Positions 15,863 through 26,107 of a stretch of DNA of 64,000 bases are shown here, piece after piece; positions within the stretch are counted from its first letter, which is position 1; each line of letters opens with the position of its first letter. Both the position numbers and the translations under genes were made by a program. The DNA is taken from the NCBI RefSeq assembly GCF_007741475.1, contig NZ_CP036261.1, positions 248,001 to 312,000 on the forward strand, given 5' to 3'. The stretch comes from Rosistilla ulvae. Lineage in GTDB: Bacteria > Planctomycetota > Planctomycetia > Pirellulales > Pirellulaceae. Below the pieces are notes generated by a model, which was given only the letters and a program-made list of their open reading frames with translations, was not told the origin of the DNA and searched no databases.

Positions 15863-18541
15863 ATGCCACACGATCCCCCTCGCAACCGCCGCTTCGCAGC
15901 CGCCGTCCCTTGCGTATTGCTCGGCGGGATCGTTGTATTGTGCTGTGGCGGATTCTATCTTCGCGAAGCGGGGCATCTAAAGAAGGCTTTGCTGGCGAAC
16001 GAGCGGACAGGAATCGATGCTTGGGCGCAGCATGTTCAATCGAATCTTCGCCCGGTCGCCGACGACCTGCGCCAACTGGGAAACGACGCCAGCCTGATCG
16101 ACTACGCGACCGCTGGCGACTCCGAATCGCTTCATCGAGCGACGCAGCAGGCGGTTGTGTTCAGCCGATTGAAACCCGAATACGATCAGATCCGCTATCT
16201 GAATCAACAGGGTCATGAAGTGCTGCGGGTCAATCAACACGGGCGGGTCGTGCCCGAGGAGGAACTGCAAGACAAATCGGCCCGCGATTACTTTCAGAAG
16301 GCGTCCAGGTTGGAACCGGGGCAGATCTATTTGTCCGCCATCGATCTGAATGTCGAACACGGCCAGATCGAGCAGCCGTTTCGTCCGATGCTGCGATTTG
16401 CGATGCCGATCTTCGATGAATCGGGAATGCGGCGGGGTGTCTGTGTGATCAACTACTTTGCTGGTGGCATGTTGCACTGCATCGAAGAGGTGCGTCCCGA
16501 CGTCGCTCATCGGTTGCGTCTGCTGAATCAGCGCGGCTATTGGCTGAAAGCCTCCGGTCCGGAGCGGGAGTGGGGATTTATGTTCCCCGATCGCAAGATC
16601 CTACCGCTTTCAAAAACGGACTCAGCGCTTTGGAAGCGGGTGGAATCGGAGCTTCGTGGTCAGGTCCAATTTTCATCGGGGACGTTGACGTGGCAAAAGG
16701 TTGACCTGCGAAAGAGCATCGCCACGGATGCCGATTCGGTGGTCGCCGAAGAACAGTACTTGATCTTCGCATCGGAGATCAGCGACGAGGAATATGCCGA
16801 TCTGTTGTCTCACTTGAAGACGTTAGCTGGGTTGTTGACGCTTGTTCTTTTGGGGCTGACGATGGTCGCCTACCGCATGTACCGGTCGAAACAGCAGGCG
16901 ACCGATGCGATGCGCAGCAGCCAGGAAGATCTGGAACAAACGCTCGATTCGATGGACGATGCGTTTCAGGCCCGCGAGGCGGCGGAGTCGGCCAACCAGG
17001 CGAAAAGCGAATTTCTGGCATCGATGAGCCATGAACTGCGCACGCCGCTCAACGGCATCTTGGGGATGAACGAGTTGTTGTTGAACACGTCGCTGACCGA
17101 TCGCCAACGGCAATTTGTTCAAGCGGGCGATACGTGTGGCAAGGCGTTGATGCAACAAATTAACGATATCCTCGACCTCTCGAAGATCGAAGCGGGCAAG
17201 CTGGAGTTGGATATCCGTTGGTGCGATTTGGAAACGTTGGTCTATTCCGTGGCTGAGGTCTTTTCGTATTCGACACAAAAGAAAGGTTACCCGTTGGATT
17301 GCCAGATCGATTCGCAGGCGTGTGCGAACGTGCGATGCGACGAGAATCGTCTGCGGCAGATTTTGGTGAACCTGGTCAGCAACGCCGTCAAGTTCACCAA
17401 GTCGGGAAGCGTGACGCTGCGGACTCAGTGCGTCGACCAGCAAGCCAACCAGATGCGGTTGCGATTTTCGGTGATCGATACGGGGATCGGAATCCCCAGC
17501 GACCGCCTGGATCGACTCTTCAAACCGTTTTCGCAGGTCGACCGTTCCGATTCACGCGAGTTCGGCGGAACGGGGTTAGGGTTATCGATATGTAAACAGT
17601 TGGTGGAGTTCATCGGAGGATCGATCGGGGTGGAAAGTCAGCCTGGGGTCGGTTCGACGTTTTGGTTTGAGGCGACCGTTGAGACCGAACCCCAGAACGG
17701 CTTGGTCGCGGATCGCCGCCACGCGTTGGCGGGTATTTGTGTTGTGTCGGTCAACAAAACGATCGATGCGCGGCAACAAATTTTCGATAGCCTGCAAGCG
17801 TGGGAGTGTCCTTTTGAACGCTTCCAATCGTTAGCCGAAGCTCGCGAAGCCATTGAAGTCGCCGAGCGTCAGGGCAAGCCGTTCTCTCGCGTTCTGGTCG
17901 ATTGTCAATCGGTCGCTGCGGATGGTGGTGGCGAATTGCAACGTTTTACACAAGCCTGCCGGTTGCCGATCATCGGCTTGGCCGCCGATTTGGACGACGC
18001 GTTGCAGAAGCGTTTGGCGGAAATGGGGGTGGGAGATGTCCTCTTGGATCCGGTCCGACCAAGCGCGCTGTTCGATGCGCTCGCCACGGCGATCGCGGTT
18101 CCCGAGGACTCCATGTCCGCGGCGGCAACGATCTCAACGGCCACAGAGGCGTCAAGGAAAACGTTGTCGGCCCACATTCTGGTGGCGGAGGATAACGATA
18201 TCAACCAGATGTACATTCACGAGTTGCTGACTCGGATGGGCTGCACCTGCGATATCGTCTTCAACGGCGACGAAGCACTGACGGCGCTCGAATCCAACCG
18301 CTACGACTTGGTGCTGATGGATTGTCAGATGCCCGGGATGGATGGCTTTTCCGCGGCGAGCGAAATTCGCCGGCTGGAGAGGACAGGTGAACGTTCTGGT
18401 CACATGCCGATCGTTGCCTTAACCGCCAACGCGATGAAAGGGGATCGTGATCGATGTATGGAGGCTGGGATGGATGAATATCTCAGCAAGCCGATCAAGT
18501 TGGAAAGGTTGCGCGAGATGCTGAGCCGTTTTCTCGATTAG
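15863..18541 (+). CDS. hybrid sensor histidine kinase, periplasmic Cache-like sensor
   Basis: 892 residues. TM1 is at about 12-32, followed by an extracytoplasmic Cache-like domain (about 42-300; [40 protein letters not shown]). TM2 is at about 322-340. The HisKA phosphoacceptor is His390 in SMSHELRTP, and the HATPase has N, G1 (DTGIGIP) and G2 (GTGLGLS) boxes. A degenerate receiver (about 622-747) lacks the usual Lys (LLDPVRP). A canonical C-terminal receiver has Asp820 in [10 protein letters not shown] and LSKP. It likely autophosphorylates on a periplasmic ligand signal and passes phosphate to its own or another receiver. The ATG at 15863 was chosen because it directly precedes the first membrane helix. 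The HD-GYP regulator follows 190 bases later. Confidence 0.93.
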   Translation: MPHDPPRNRRFAAAVPCVLLGGIVVLCCGGFYLREAGHLKKALLANERTGIDAWAQHVQSNLRPVADDLRQLGNDASLIDYATAGDSESLHRATQQAVVFSRLKPEYDQIRYLNQQGHEVLRVNQHGRVVPEEELQDKSARDYFQKASRLEPGQIYLSAIDLNVEHGQIEQPFRPMLRFAMPIFDESGMRRGVCVINYFAGGMLHCIEEVRPDVAHRLRLLNQRGYWLKASGPEREWGFMFPDRKILPLSKTDSALWKRVESELRGQVQFSSGTLTWQKVDLRKSIATDADSVVAEEQYLIFASEISDEEYADLLSHLKTLAGLLTLVLLGLTMVAYRMYRSKQQATDAMRSSQEDLEQTLDSMDDAFQAREAAESANQAKSEFLASMSHELRTPLNGILGMNELLLNTSLTDRQRQFVQAGDTCGKALMQQINDILDLSKIEAGKLELDIRWCDLETLVYSVAEVFSYSTQKKGYPLDCQIDSQACANVRCDENRLRQILVNLVSNAVKFTKSGSVTLRTQCVDQQANQMRLRFSVIDTGIGIPSDRLDRLFKPFSQVDRSDSREFGGTGLGLSICKQLVEFIGGSIGVESQPGVGSTFWFEATVETEPQNGLVADRRHALAGICVVSVNKTIDARQQIFDSLQAWECPFERFQSLAEAREAIEVAERQGKPFSRVLVDCQSVAADGGGELQRFTQACRLPIIGLAADLDDALQKRLAEMGVGDVLLDPVRPSALFDALATAIAVPEDSMSAAATISTATEASRKTLSAHILVAEDNDINQMYIHELLTRMGCTCDIVFNGDEALTALESNRYDLVLMDCQMPGMDGFSAASEIRRLERTGERSGHMPIVALTANAMKGDRDRCMEAGMDEYLSKPIKLERLREMLSRFLD

Positions 18542-18731
18542 CCGTCGCCCCAGATGCGAACGTGTCTATAGGTGGCAGTGGTTGTCTAGGCGAGCACGTT
18601 TGATCACGTTGCTTGTCGGGATATCTGGTAAACGTGATACAACGTTGGAAACCGCGCTGCGGAATCGTGTCATGAAATGATGCTACGTGGGGAATGTGAC
18701 CTAGTCTTCGGAAGACGAAAGGGGCAGAGCC

Positions 18732-19862
18732 ATGAACGTATTGGTTGTTGACGACGATTACATCTCGCGAACCGCAATCGCTCGGACGCTGGAAAAAGGG
18801 GGCTATCAAGTCACCACAGCAAACGACGGGCAGATGGCGCTTGAATTATTTCACCAACATAATTTCCAGGTGGTCGTGACCGACTGGGAGATGCCGCGCA
18901 TCAGCGGCATCGAATTGTGCAAGGCGATTCGTAGGCTGAGTCCACGTCGGTACATCTATTGCATCATCGTCACCGCTCGCGACCAAGCGGCCGATACCGC
19001 GATGGGATTTGCTGGTGGAGCGGATGATTATGTCACCAAGCCTTTCAATCCACATGAACTGTTGATGCGGGTTGGTGTGGGCCGCCGGATCGTTCAATTG
19101 GAATCGGCCAACATGACGATCTTCGCCTTGGCCAAACTGGCTGAGTCGCGAGATCCCGAAACCGGTGCCCATCTCGAGCGCGTGCAGCGGTACTGTCGGA
19201 TCCTGGCCGAACACCTGCAGAAATGCCCGCGGTTCGCCGACCAGATCGACGATGAATACGTCGATCTGATCTGCCGCACCAGTCCCTTGCACGATATCGG
19301 CAAGGTTTCGATCCCCGATAACGTTCTGTTGAAGCCGGGGCGATTGACCAAAGAAGAGTTTGAGGTGATGAAGTCGCACACCACGCGTGGTGCCGACACG
19401 ATCGAATCGTTGCTGCACGAATTCCCCAACACCTGTTTCTTGGACATGGCGTTGAACATCATCATTTCACACCATGAGAAATGGGACGGCAGCGGTTATC
19501 CGCATGGACTGTCGGGGTCGGAGATCCCGTTGTGTGGACGGATCATGGCGATTGCCGATGTCTACGACGCGTTGACATCGAAACGTGTGTACAAGGATGC
19601 GTTCAGTCATGAACGGGCCAAGTCGATCATTGTTGGCGATTCGGGAACCCACTTTGATCCCGACATGGTCGACGCGTTTGTTGCGTTAGAAGATGACTTT
19701 GTGAAGATCGCCGCACAGTTTGCAGAAGCGTCTCCGTCGGACCCTTCACCCGATCCGACCAGCCGCTCAGAAAGTGACCCGAGTGTTCCGGTGGTCGGTT
19801 CGATTGCCAGTGACAACGCTGCCGAGACCAGCGAAATCAGGCCAAGTCTGGAACATGTCTAA
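18732..19862 (+). CDS. response regulator with HD-GYP phosphodiesterase output
   Basis: 376 residues. The receiver spans 1-120 (LVVDDDY, phosphoacceptor Asp51 in VVTDWEMP, TKPFNP with the conserved Lys). The HD-GYP domain spans about 130-335: His187-Asp188 in SPLHDIGK, HHEKWDGSGYP at about 247-257 and IADVYDALTSKRVYK. HD-GYP domains hydrolyse cyclic-di-GMP to pGpG or GMP, so phosphorylation probably changes the c-di-GMP level. A Ser/Pro/Asp-rich tail of about 40 residues follows. The gene lies directly after the Cache-sensor hybrid kinase, its most likely upstream partner. The final codons overlap a tiny receiver-like open frame starting at 19855. Confidence 0.93.
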   Translation: MNVLVVDDDYISRTAIARTLEKGGYQVTTANDGQMALELFHQHNFQVVVTDWEMPRISGIELCKAIRRLSPRRYIYCIIVTARDQAADTAMGFAGGADDYVTKPFNPHELLMRVGVGRRIVQLESANMTIFALAKLAESRDPETGAHLERVQRYCRILAEHLQKCPRFADQIDDEYVDLICRTSPLHDIGKVSIPDNVLLKPGRLTKEEFEVMKSHTTRGADTIESLLHEFPNTCFLDMALNIIISHHEKWDGSGYPHGLSGSEIPLCGRIMAIADVYDALTSKRVYKDAFSHERAKSIIVGDSGTHFDPDMVDAFVALEDDFVKIAAQFAEASPSDPSPDPTSRSESDPSVPVVGSIASDNAAETSEIRPSLEHV

Positions 19863-20023
19863 GAGACAGCACGTCTTGGTGGTCGACGGTCTCGGTAGGT
19901 CTAACGTCCGATGAATCGGTGTTGCAGAGCACGTTGTGGGAAGACGCGCCAGGTCCGGTCATCGTTGCTCATTCGTTTGGCAACGATCTGTCCGAAGTCG
20001 TCGTATCAAGAATCAACCGATAG
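19855..20023 (+). pseudogene. possible decayed receiver-domain start
   Basis: An ATG overlapping the end of the HD-GYP gene (ATGTCTAA arrangement) opens a 19-codon frame reading MSKRQHVLVVDGLGRSNVR. This resembles the beta-1 strand and acidic pocket of a receiver domain, then stops. A shift to the next frame extends an open stretch to a TAG at 20021-20023 (PVIVAHSFGNDLSEVVV), but no receiver motif continues. It may be a frameshifted remnant of a regulator, or chance. Confidence 0.2.
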
Positions 20024-20060
20024 ATGCTGCCGCGACCGTGCCCCGTGGATCGGCAAAGAT

Positions 20061-20083
20061 GTTGGTTGTCGATGACAACCAAC
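20061..20083 (-). terminator. hairpin after the leftward CHASE kinase
   Basis: A perfect 10-bp inverted repeat (GTTGGTTGTC / GACAACCAAC) with a 3-base loop lies 8 bases past the leftward kinase's stop. The T-run after it is weak (ATCTTTGCC), so it may be a modest terminator or an mRNA 3'-end stabiliser. It also separates the convergent transcription units. Confidence 0.5.
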
Positions 20084-20090
20084 CGACCTA

Positions 20091-23000
20091 TCAGCGGGGC
20101 GCTTCGATTTTTTCGACGCGGCAGAATTGTTCGACCAATGCGTCGTGCAGCTGCGTTTGCCCAACCGGTTTTGGCAGGTGGCAGATCTCTGTGGTTTCTT
20201 GGATCAACGTTGGGCTGACCGCCGACACCACCAATAAGATTGCGGCGTCTCGCGCGGCGGGATGCTGCCCGATGGCGGAGTCCCGTGGCGGGTCGGACGG
20301 TTCGGCGAGGGTTTCGTCGGTGATCACGAGATCGTACGCCCAACCCGCCGCTGTTGCCTGCCCCAGTTGCTCGAGCCCGGCGTCAAAATCGCTAACCGCA
20401 TCGACCTGAATGTCCCAGGCGGTCATCGAATCGACGATCATTTTTCGAACCGCTGGATGCGGCTGAAGCACCAACACACGGCGAGACTTCAAGCTTTGGA
20501 CAACGCGTTGGGGCGGGCAATCGGTTGCCACATCGGTTCGGCGAAAGCTGGTCGAGAACCAGAACTGCGAACCGATTCCGACATTGCTGTGCACGCCGAT
20601 CTGGCCCCCCATCGCTTCGACGATCGCCTTGCTGATCGACAGGCCCAGCCCCGATCCGCCGTACTTGCGGCTGATCGAACCATCGACTTGCGAAAACGTC
20701 TGAAACACGCGGTCCAGGCGGTCTTCCGGAATTCCAATCCCCGTGTCCTGGATCGAGAACAAAATCGTCGCTTCTTCGTCGCTTAGATGTTGCAGTTCGG
20801 CGCGCAGAGTGATCTCGCCGCGCTCGGTGAACTTGATCGCGTTGGCCATCAGGTTGACCAGCACCTGTCGCAACCGATGACTGTCACCGATCAGATGCAA
20901 CGTGTTGGGGTGGTCCAGGTAATACAGCAGTTCGAGATCTTTCTTTCCCACTCGGGCCGGCATCGATTCCATCAGATCGTCGAACAATTGCAGCAGATCG
21001 AACGGATGGTCGTCCAGTTCCAGTCCTCCTGCTTCGACGCGGGAGAGATCCAAGATGTCGCTGATCAAAGTCAACAACGCATTGCCACTGCTCTGACACG
21101 CGCTGACAAACCGTCGCTGGCGTGCATCCAACGGCGAATCGGCTAACAACTCCGTCATCCCGATCACTCCGTTGAGCGGCGTTCGCAACTCATGGCTCAT
21201 CGTCGCCAGAAATTCGCTCTTCGCACCGCTGGCCCGTTCCGCCTCCTCTTTGGCGGCTAGCAGCGACCGTTCGCTCTCCTTGCGTTGGGTGACATCGACT
21301 TGGGTGACGATGAAATTGCAGACCTCGCCCTCGCCGTCAAAAACCGGATCGATTTTTAGATCGGTCCAATAGCCTTTACCGAACTTGTTGTAGTTGTACA
21401 TTTCCGCTGCCACGCTCTTCCGCTGTCCCAGCGTGTGGATGATCTCGGCGACCGTTTCAGGATCGGTTTCTGCCCCGTGCAGAATCGTTTCCGGTCGCCG
21501 ACCGACAACATCCTGCAGCGTGTAACCGGTCAGCAGCGTAAACGCTTGGTTCACCCATTCGATTCGCCGCAACGCATCGGTGATGAAGACCGAGTGTTGG
21601 GTCTTGCTGGCGACCAGCGAAAGTTTGGAGATCTCGCGGTGGGAATCGCGAAGCTTGTCTTCGGCTCGTTTGCGTTCGACAAACAGAGCGATCGTATCGG
21701 CGATCGCCGCCAGCCCCTCGAGGGTCTTCGCTTCCAGGCGCTGGTTGGCGAAGAGGGCCAAGACACCGGCAACCCGGTCGCCAACAATCAACGGATAGCC
21801 CGCAAACGCAACCATCCCTTCGCGCTTTGCCCATTGCGGATGGCCGATCTCACCATCGTTGGGCACATCGTTGGTCAAATGCGGCTGTCGCGAAGCGGCG
21901 ATCCGTCCGATTTTGAAGCTGCCGACAGGAACGCGCGCATGGCCACCATCGATGTGGGTATACATCCCGGCACTGGCCTGCAGGTCGAGTATCTTTTCGG
22001 AGGAATCGATCGTCCAGATCCGGGCGAAACTGGCGCCAAGGCGGTTGACGACCGCTTGGCAGCATTGCTGCAAACCGGGGCGCAGGTGTTCGGCACGCGA
22101 TAGGGCGATCCCCACGTCGGCCATCAAGTTGGCGACTTGGGTCCGTTCGGCAAGTCGCGCTTCGACCTGCCTCCGCTCCGAAATGTCGCGCACAATCGCA
22201 ACAAAACGGGGTGGTTCATCGACCGGTGCCACGTATTGGATCAAGACGTCGACGGGGACCTCCTGGCCATCCTTGCGGCAGTGATGTGTTTCGAAGCGTC
22301 GCGAGGATTGCGAATCGGCCATCAATTCGTCGAACAACGCCCTCAGTTGATCTCGGGACATCGTCGAATCGATGTCGAAGATCGACATCTGCTCCAGTTC
22401 CTCGACGGTATAGCCGAGGTGTTCGATTGCGCCGCGATTTAAATAATAGAACCGGAAATTGTCGGGGCGGAACATGAAGACGCAATCATAGGTTTGGTCG
22501 AGCGTCGTCTTGAATTCATTCAGTTTCAGTTCATGCTGCTTCCACTTGGTCAGATCGACCTGCGTGCCGACCATTCGATAGGGACGCGCTTCGGCGGCGC
22601 GGCGGACGGCGACGGCGCGCGACAGGACATGCAGATAGTGTCCTTCCTTGTGGCGGACCCGGCACTCCAGTTCAAACGTATCGGCCAGACCGTTTTGGCA
22701 CCGCTGGATCGCCTCTCGGACGCGAGGTTGATCATCGGGATGGATCAGCGAATAAGAGTCCGCCGGATCGGTTCCCAGTTCGTCTCGCGTGTAGCCCATC
22801 ATCTCCAGATAGCGCGTCGAATAATAGATCTCGCGCGTTTCGGTGTTGCAGTCCCAGATCCCGTCGTTGCTGCCTCGGACCGCCAGGTTCAATTGCTCGC
22901 GACTGAGCTGCAGTTCGTCTTCCAGGGCCAGTTGCCGCTCGATCTGTTCGTCGGAGGCAAGTTTGGCCGCCTGCAATTCCTGTGTTCGCGTCTTGACCAG

Positions 23001-24092
23001 CCGCTGAACGTGTTCGGTTCGACGGGATTGCACACCGATAAAACCACTGACAAGCAGCGAGGCCAAGATGCCTGCTGCCAAGGCCATCGTCGGCGTGTTG
23101 TTGCGACGTTTGGCGACATAGTCGTTGTTTGCTGTGAAGTGCATGGTCCAGTGGCGACCGGCCAGTTGGATGTTGCCTTCGTAGACCAGCATCGATGCTG
23201 CGGTGGGACCAGTAGACGTTTTGTTGAGGTGGTCGGAAGCATCGACCAGGCGGGGCTGTCTCGCATAGGCAATCGGCCCGGTTTGTGGCGTGCCTCGTTC
23301 GTGCAGCAGAATATGGATTCCGACGGGGACCAGCGAATCGATCGCCGATTCGAGCACTTCGTCGATCCGCAGTCCACCGACGACAACCCCTCGCAGTACG
23401 GGCGGTTTCCCCGCAATGGCGTTTGTCGCCGATTCGCGTTCAAAGATCGGGCGGAGCAATCGGACTCGCAGTCCTGGGCTGGTGTGGGAGATTTGCCGGG
23501 CCGGTGCCGCTGATAGGCCAGGAGTCGTGATCGCGTTGTTGAGCGATTGTTGGAGCGCGGAATTGACGCCAAAGTCTTCCCCCAATGCGACCATCGGATC
23601 GCCCTGGGGATAGACAAACGTGACCGGCAGATAGCGATCGCGCTCCTCGGCCGGCCGAAGTTTCCCATCGGATTGGCGTTGGACGATCCCGTTGGGCGGA
23701 GCGAATTCGCCGTTTTCGTAGGCCTCGCGATCCTCTCCCGATACATTTGCTAGCCAGGCAATGCTGTCGATGCCAACGGCTGCTGGTTTGACCGTGGTGA
23801 CGAAGCTGTCGAATTCGGATTGGTCGACCTTGGTGGAGCTGTTGTAGATCGCTTCGACCGACCGAATCAGATCGACTGGCCTGGCCAAGCCGGCGCGAAA
23901 CACTTCGGCACGCTCGATCGACGAGGCGTGGAACTCCTTGCGTATCGCTCGGAGTTCGAGCGAACGCATGACGTTCCACAAGGCAAAGCTAGCAATCACA
24001 CCGGAGACGAGGACCAGCAGCGGAAGGATCCATTGCTGTCGCTGTGCATCGCGAAGCACGCTGCCAGTTGCTGGGCGTGATTGAAAATTCAT
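20091..24092 (-). CDS. large sensor histidine kinase: CHASE, PAS, PAS, GAF, PAS, HisKA, HATPase, pseudo-receiver
   Basis: 1333 residues. TM1 is at about 22-42. A CHASE-like extracytoplasmic domain follows (about 52-330; VRLLRPIFERES, RGVVVGGLRIDEVL), then TM2 at about 334-353. PAS domains lie at about 397-517, 522-642 and 817-942, with a GAF domain at 657-807. His967 is in TMSHELRTP, and a complete HATPase follows (DTGIGIP, GSGLGLS). The C-terminal about 120 residues align with the degenerate first receiver of the kinase at 28474-31890 (VLVLQPHPAVRKM versus [20 protein letters not shown] versus LAKPVGQ). The protein then ends, without the canonical second receiver. The ATG at 24092 is preferred over the TTG at 24176. 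Confidence 0.92.
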   Translation of the reverse strand: MNFQSRPATGSVLRDAQRQQWILPLLVLVSGVIASFALWNVMRSLELRAIRKEFHASSIERAEVFRAGLARPVDLIRSVEAIYNSSTKVDQSEFDSFVTTVKPAAVGIDSIAWLANVSGEDREAYENGEFAPPNGIVQRQSDGKLRPAEERDRYLPVTFVYPQGDPMVALGEDFGVNSALQQSLNNAITTPGLSAAPARQISHTSPGLRVRLLRPIFERESATNAIAGKPPVLRGVVVGGLRIDEVLESAIDSLVPVGIHILLHERGTPQTGPIAYARQPRLVDASDHLNKTSTGPTAASMLVYEGNIQLAGRHWTMHFTANNDYVAKRRNNTPTMALAAGILASLLVSGFIGVQSRRTEHVQRLVKTRTQELQAAKLASDEQIERQLALEDELQLSREQLNLAVRGSNDGIWDCNTETREIYYSTRYLEMMGYTRDELGTDPADSYSLIHPDDQPRVREAIQRCQNGLADTFELECRVRHKEGHYLHVLSRAVAVRRAAEARPYRMVGTQVDLTKWKQHELKLNEFKTTLDQTYDCVFMFRPDNFRFYYLNRGAIEHLGYTVEELEQMSIFDIDSTMSRDQLRALFDELMADSQSSRRFETHHCRKDGQEVPVDVLIQYVAPVDEPPRFVAIVRDISERRQVEARLAERTQVANLMADVGIALSRAEHLRPGLQQCCQAVVNRLGASFARIWTIDSSEKILDLQASAGMYTHIDGGHARVPVGSFKIGRIAASRQPHLTNDVPNDGEIGHPQWAKREGMVAFAGYPLIVGDRVAGVLALFANQRLEAKTLEGLAAIADTIALFVERKRAEDKLRDSHREISKLSLVASKTQHSVFITDALRRIEWVNQAFTLLTGYTLQDVVGRRPETILHGAETDPETVAEIIHTLGQRKSVAAEMYNYNKFGKGYWTDLKIDPVFDGEGEVCNFIVTQVDVTQRKESERSLLAAKEEAERASGAKSEFLATMSHELRTPLNGVIGMTELLADSPLDARQRRFVSACQSSGNALLTLISDILDLSRVEAGGLELDDHPFDLLQLFDDLMESMPARVGKKDLELLYYLDHPNTLHLIGDSHRLRQVLVNLMANAIKFTERGEITLRAELQHLSDEEATILFSIQDTGIGIPEDRLDRVFQTFSQVDGSISRKYGGSGLGLSISKAIVEAMGGQIGVHSNVGIGSQFWFSTSFRRTDVATDCPPQRVVQSLKSRRVLVLQPHPAVRKMIVDSMTAWDIQVDAVSDFDAGLEQLGQATAAGWAYDLVITDETLAEPSDPPRDSAIGQHPAARDAAILLVVSAVSPTLIQETTEICHLPKPVGQTQLHDALVEQFCRVEKIEAPR

Positions 24093-24296
24093 TGCTTCAG
24101 TGCGAATCGAGAGGCGATGTTCGGCCCAATCCATTGGGTGGCGATCGCATCGCGGATTGCAATCGTGTTTATTCAATCAGATCGGTGGCAGCCGGTCGCG
24201 ACTTGAGGTAAACAACCAGCGGGGGGCTGCCATAGACGCCTTGCCCCCCTCTGGAGAGGCTTTGCTGCTGCGTCGTGTGGTGGGGGGAGGGTTAGG

Positions 24297-24644
24297 TCAG
24301 TTGAACGGCTTGAACCAAACGGGATTGGGGCGATTGTCTGGCTTCCGCAATGTTGCCGCTCGCTCGGGCCTGCACAGATACCATTGGCCCTCCTTCGAAT
24401 CGAACAATTCGACCGTTCCAACGATGGCGCCTCGCGGAAGGTCATCGCAAGTCACATCGCGGATACCGTATTCCGCCATCCAATCGGATTCTTCGGCGGC
24501 ATCGTACCGCCCCAGTCCTGCGTAGATAAATATGCGGCCGCGGATCTTGGTGGTCGAGGAACGATATTCGACCTTCTTGATGCCCCGCATGATCGCTTCG
24601 GCATGCGGTTGCCTCACGCTCAGGGCACGTGTTGGTTCGGGCAT
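24297..24644 (-). CDS. ASCH-domain small protein
   Basis: 115 residues. The pattern ALSVRQPHAEAIM, GIKKVEYRS, RGRIFIYAG and GAIVGTVELFDS is that of ASCH domains, a PUA-like beta-barrel fold thought to bind RNA or modified nucleotides. It is cytoplasmic, with no signal or membrane segment. The ATG at 24644 begins the domain directly. The longer frame to 24731 adds residues without similarity. It sits between two signalling genes on the same strand without evident functional link. Confidence 0.8.
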   Translation of the reverse strand: MPEPTRALSVRQPHAEAIMRGIKKVEYRSSTTKIRGRIFIYAGLGRYDAAEESDWMAEYGIRDVTCDDLPRGAIVGTVELFDSKEGQWYLCRPERAATLRKPDNRPNPVWFKPFN

Positions 24645-24752
24645 GTCTTGTCTTTCGTATGAACCCGTCCATGTTGTCAGGCGTTGTCTGAGCACCTCAG
24701 CGTCGTGCCGGTCCCGCGGCAATTTTAACATCGTGGCGGTCGGCGGGGGCGA

Positions 24753-26009
24753 TCAGGCGCGTTCCAGTTCGCGTTGGGTCAGCGAAGGGATAAAAGCGAG
24801 GCAGCGGGAGACTTCGCTTTGGAGATCGTCGATCAAGTCGACGATGTCTTCGAGGTCATCTTGCCGTCCGGCGCGTTCGATCTCCGCCGCGATCGATTGC
24901 AACGGATGGGCGGCGAGGATTCCCGCCATTCCCTTGAGTGTGTGCGCGGCGTTTCCGGCGGCGGTTGCATCGCGTTGGTTGGCGTACATAACGATCTCGT
25001 CGACGCGGGCGCGGCTGTCCGATTCAAACGATTCCAACAACGATTCCGCGAATCCAAGGTCTCCCATGCACCGTTCCATGAACTCTTGACGGGCAAATGG
25101 CAACTGAGTCTCGGGCTGTGGAGTATCCACGGTGGGTGTTGTCCGATTATGCAGCGTTTGCGGAAGCCATTGTTGGACGATTTCGGTCAGCTGTTTCGGA
25201 TTAAATGGTTTGGCCAAATAGTCGTCCATGCCGGCATCGATGCACTTCTGCCGATCCTCTTTCAAGGCATTTGCGGTGACAGCGATAATCGGGCATGGTG
25301 AGCGGACGCGGCCATCCAGTTGGCGGTTGCGAATTTCTTGAGTCAATGAAAACCCGTCCATGATCGGCATTTGGCAATCCATCAAAATCAGATCGTACGC
25401 TTGGGATTCGATCGCCTGCAGCGCCTCGCTGCCATTTGCAGCAATTTGGCATTGCCAGCCATTGCCGATCAATACCTCGTGGGCCAGCATTTGATTGATC
25501 TCGTTGTCTTCGACCAGCAGGATTTGGGGTGTTCCCGGGATTGCAAGGGTTTGCAACCCATCGGCTTCAGGGACGCTGATGGCGGCGGAGTTCGAATCGG
25601 TCGCTGCATCGGGGTGTGAAGTGTCTGTGGCGGTTGTTTCTCGTGTTGTGTGGCGGGTCGGTTCGTTTGCGTCGCGGTACACAGCGAACACCTCTTGTGT
25701 GGTTTGGGGTGGATTGGGGGCGGGTGGGTTGGAGAGTTCTTGGGCGGTGGACAACATTTTTTGTAGGCCGTGAATCTGTGATTGAACGCCACGGACGGCC
25801 GGTTCAAATACAAACACGACTTCGATGAAAATCGCCAGCATCGTCAATACAAAGATCGTTCGTTCAGGGGCTGCCGGCATTTGCAAAGCCCATGGGATCA
25901 CAAACTGCGCGGTGATCGATAGGCCGAGGATCACACACAATGACCGGAGGTAGGCGCGACGCAGATCCCTGCTGGGATCGTGCTGCGGTGGAGATGGCGT
26001 CTTGTTCAT
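24753..26009 (-). CDS. membrane-anchored REC-Hpt phosphorelay protein
   Basis: 418 residues. Two hydrophobic helices (about 20-40 and 51-69) anchor the protein. A Pro/Thr-rich linker leads to a canonical receiver (about 160-285; LLVEDNEINQM, Asp211 in [17 protein letters not shown]). A C-terminal Hpt domain follows, with His356 in AAHTLKGMAG. It has both intermediate modules of a multistep phosphorelay (Asp then His) but no kinase. It lies 98 bases downstream of the receiver-less kinase, its obvious donor. The final Asp acceptor could be the HD-GYP regulator or an unlinked protein. Translation probably starts at the ATG at 26009. Confidence 0.9.
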   Translation of the reverse strand: MNKTPSPPQHDPSRDLRRAYLRSLCVILGLSITAQFVIPWALQMPAAPERTIFVLTMLAIFIEVVFVFEPAVRGVQSQIHGLQKMLSTAQELSNPPAPNPPQTTQEVFAVYRDANEPTRHTTRETTATDTSHPDAATDSNSAAISVPEADGLQTLAIPGTPQILLVEDNEINQMLAHEVLIGNGWQCQIAANGSEALQAIESQAYDLILMDCQMPIMDGFSLTQEIRNRQLDGRVRSPCPIIAVTANALKEDRQKCIDAGMDDYLAKPFNPKQLTEIVQQWLPQTLHNRTTPTVDTPQPETQLPFARQEFMERCMGDLGFAESLLESFESDSRARVDEIVMYANQRDATAAGNAAHTLKGMAGILAAHPLQSIAAEIERAGRQDDLEDIVDLIDDLQSEVSRCLAFIPSLTQRELERA

Positions 26010-26107
26010 GATGGCAGGTTTTGAGCTGTCGATATTCTGTATTCGTTTGCTTCGCATCCAATGAAGTTTGCGGCGACCTGGTGCCCGTTGGGGTTTGTGA
26101 ATCGCTA

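Noticed and set aside
20058-20080. A plus-strand string reading MLVVDDNQPT, like the start of a receiver domain
   Set aside because: It lies exactly on a perfect 10-bp hairpin after the leftward kinase, so the motif is an accident of the palindrome. No receiver continues.
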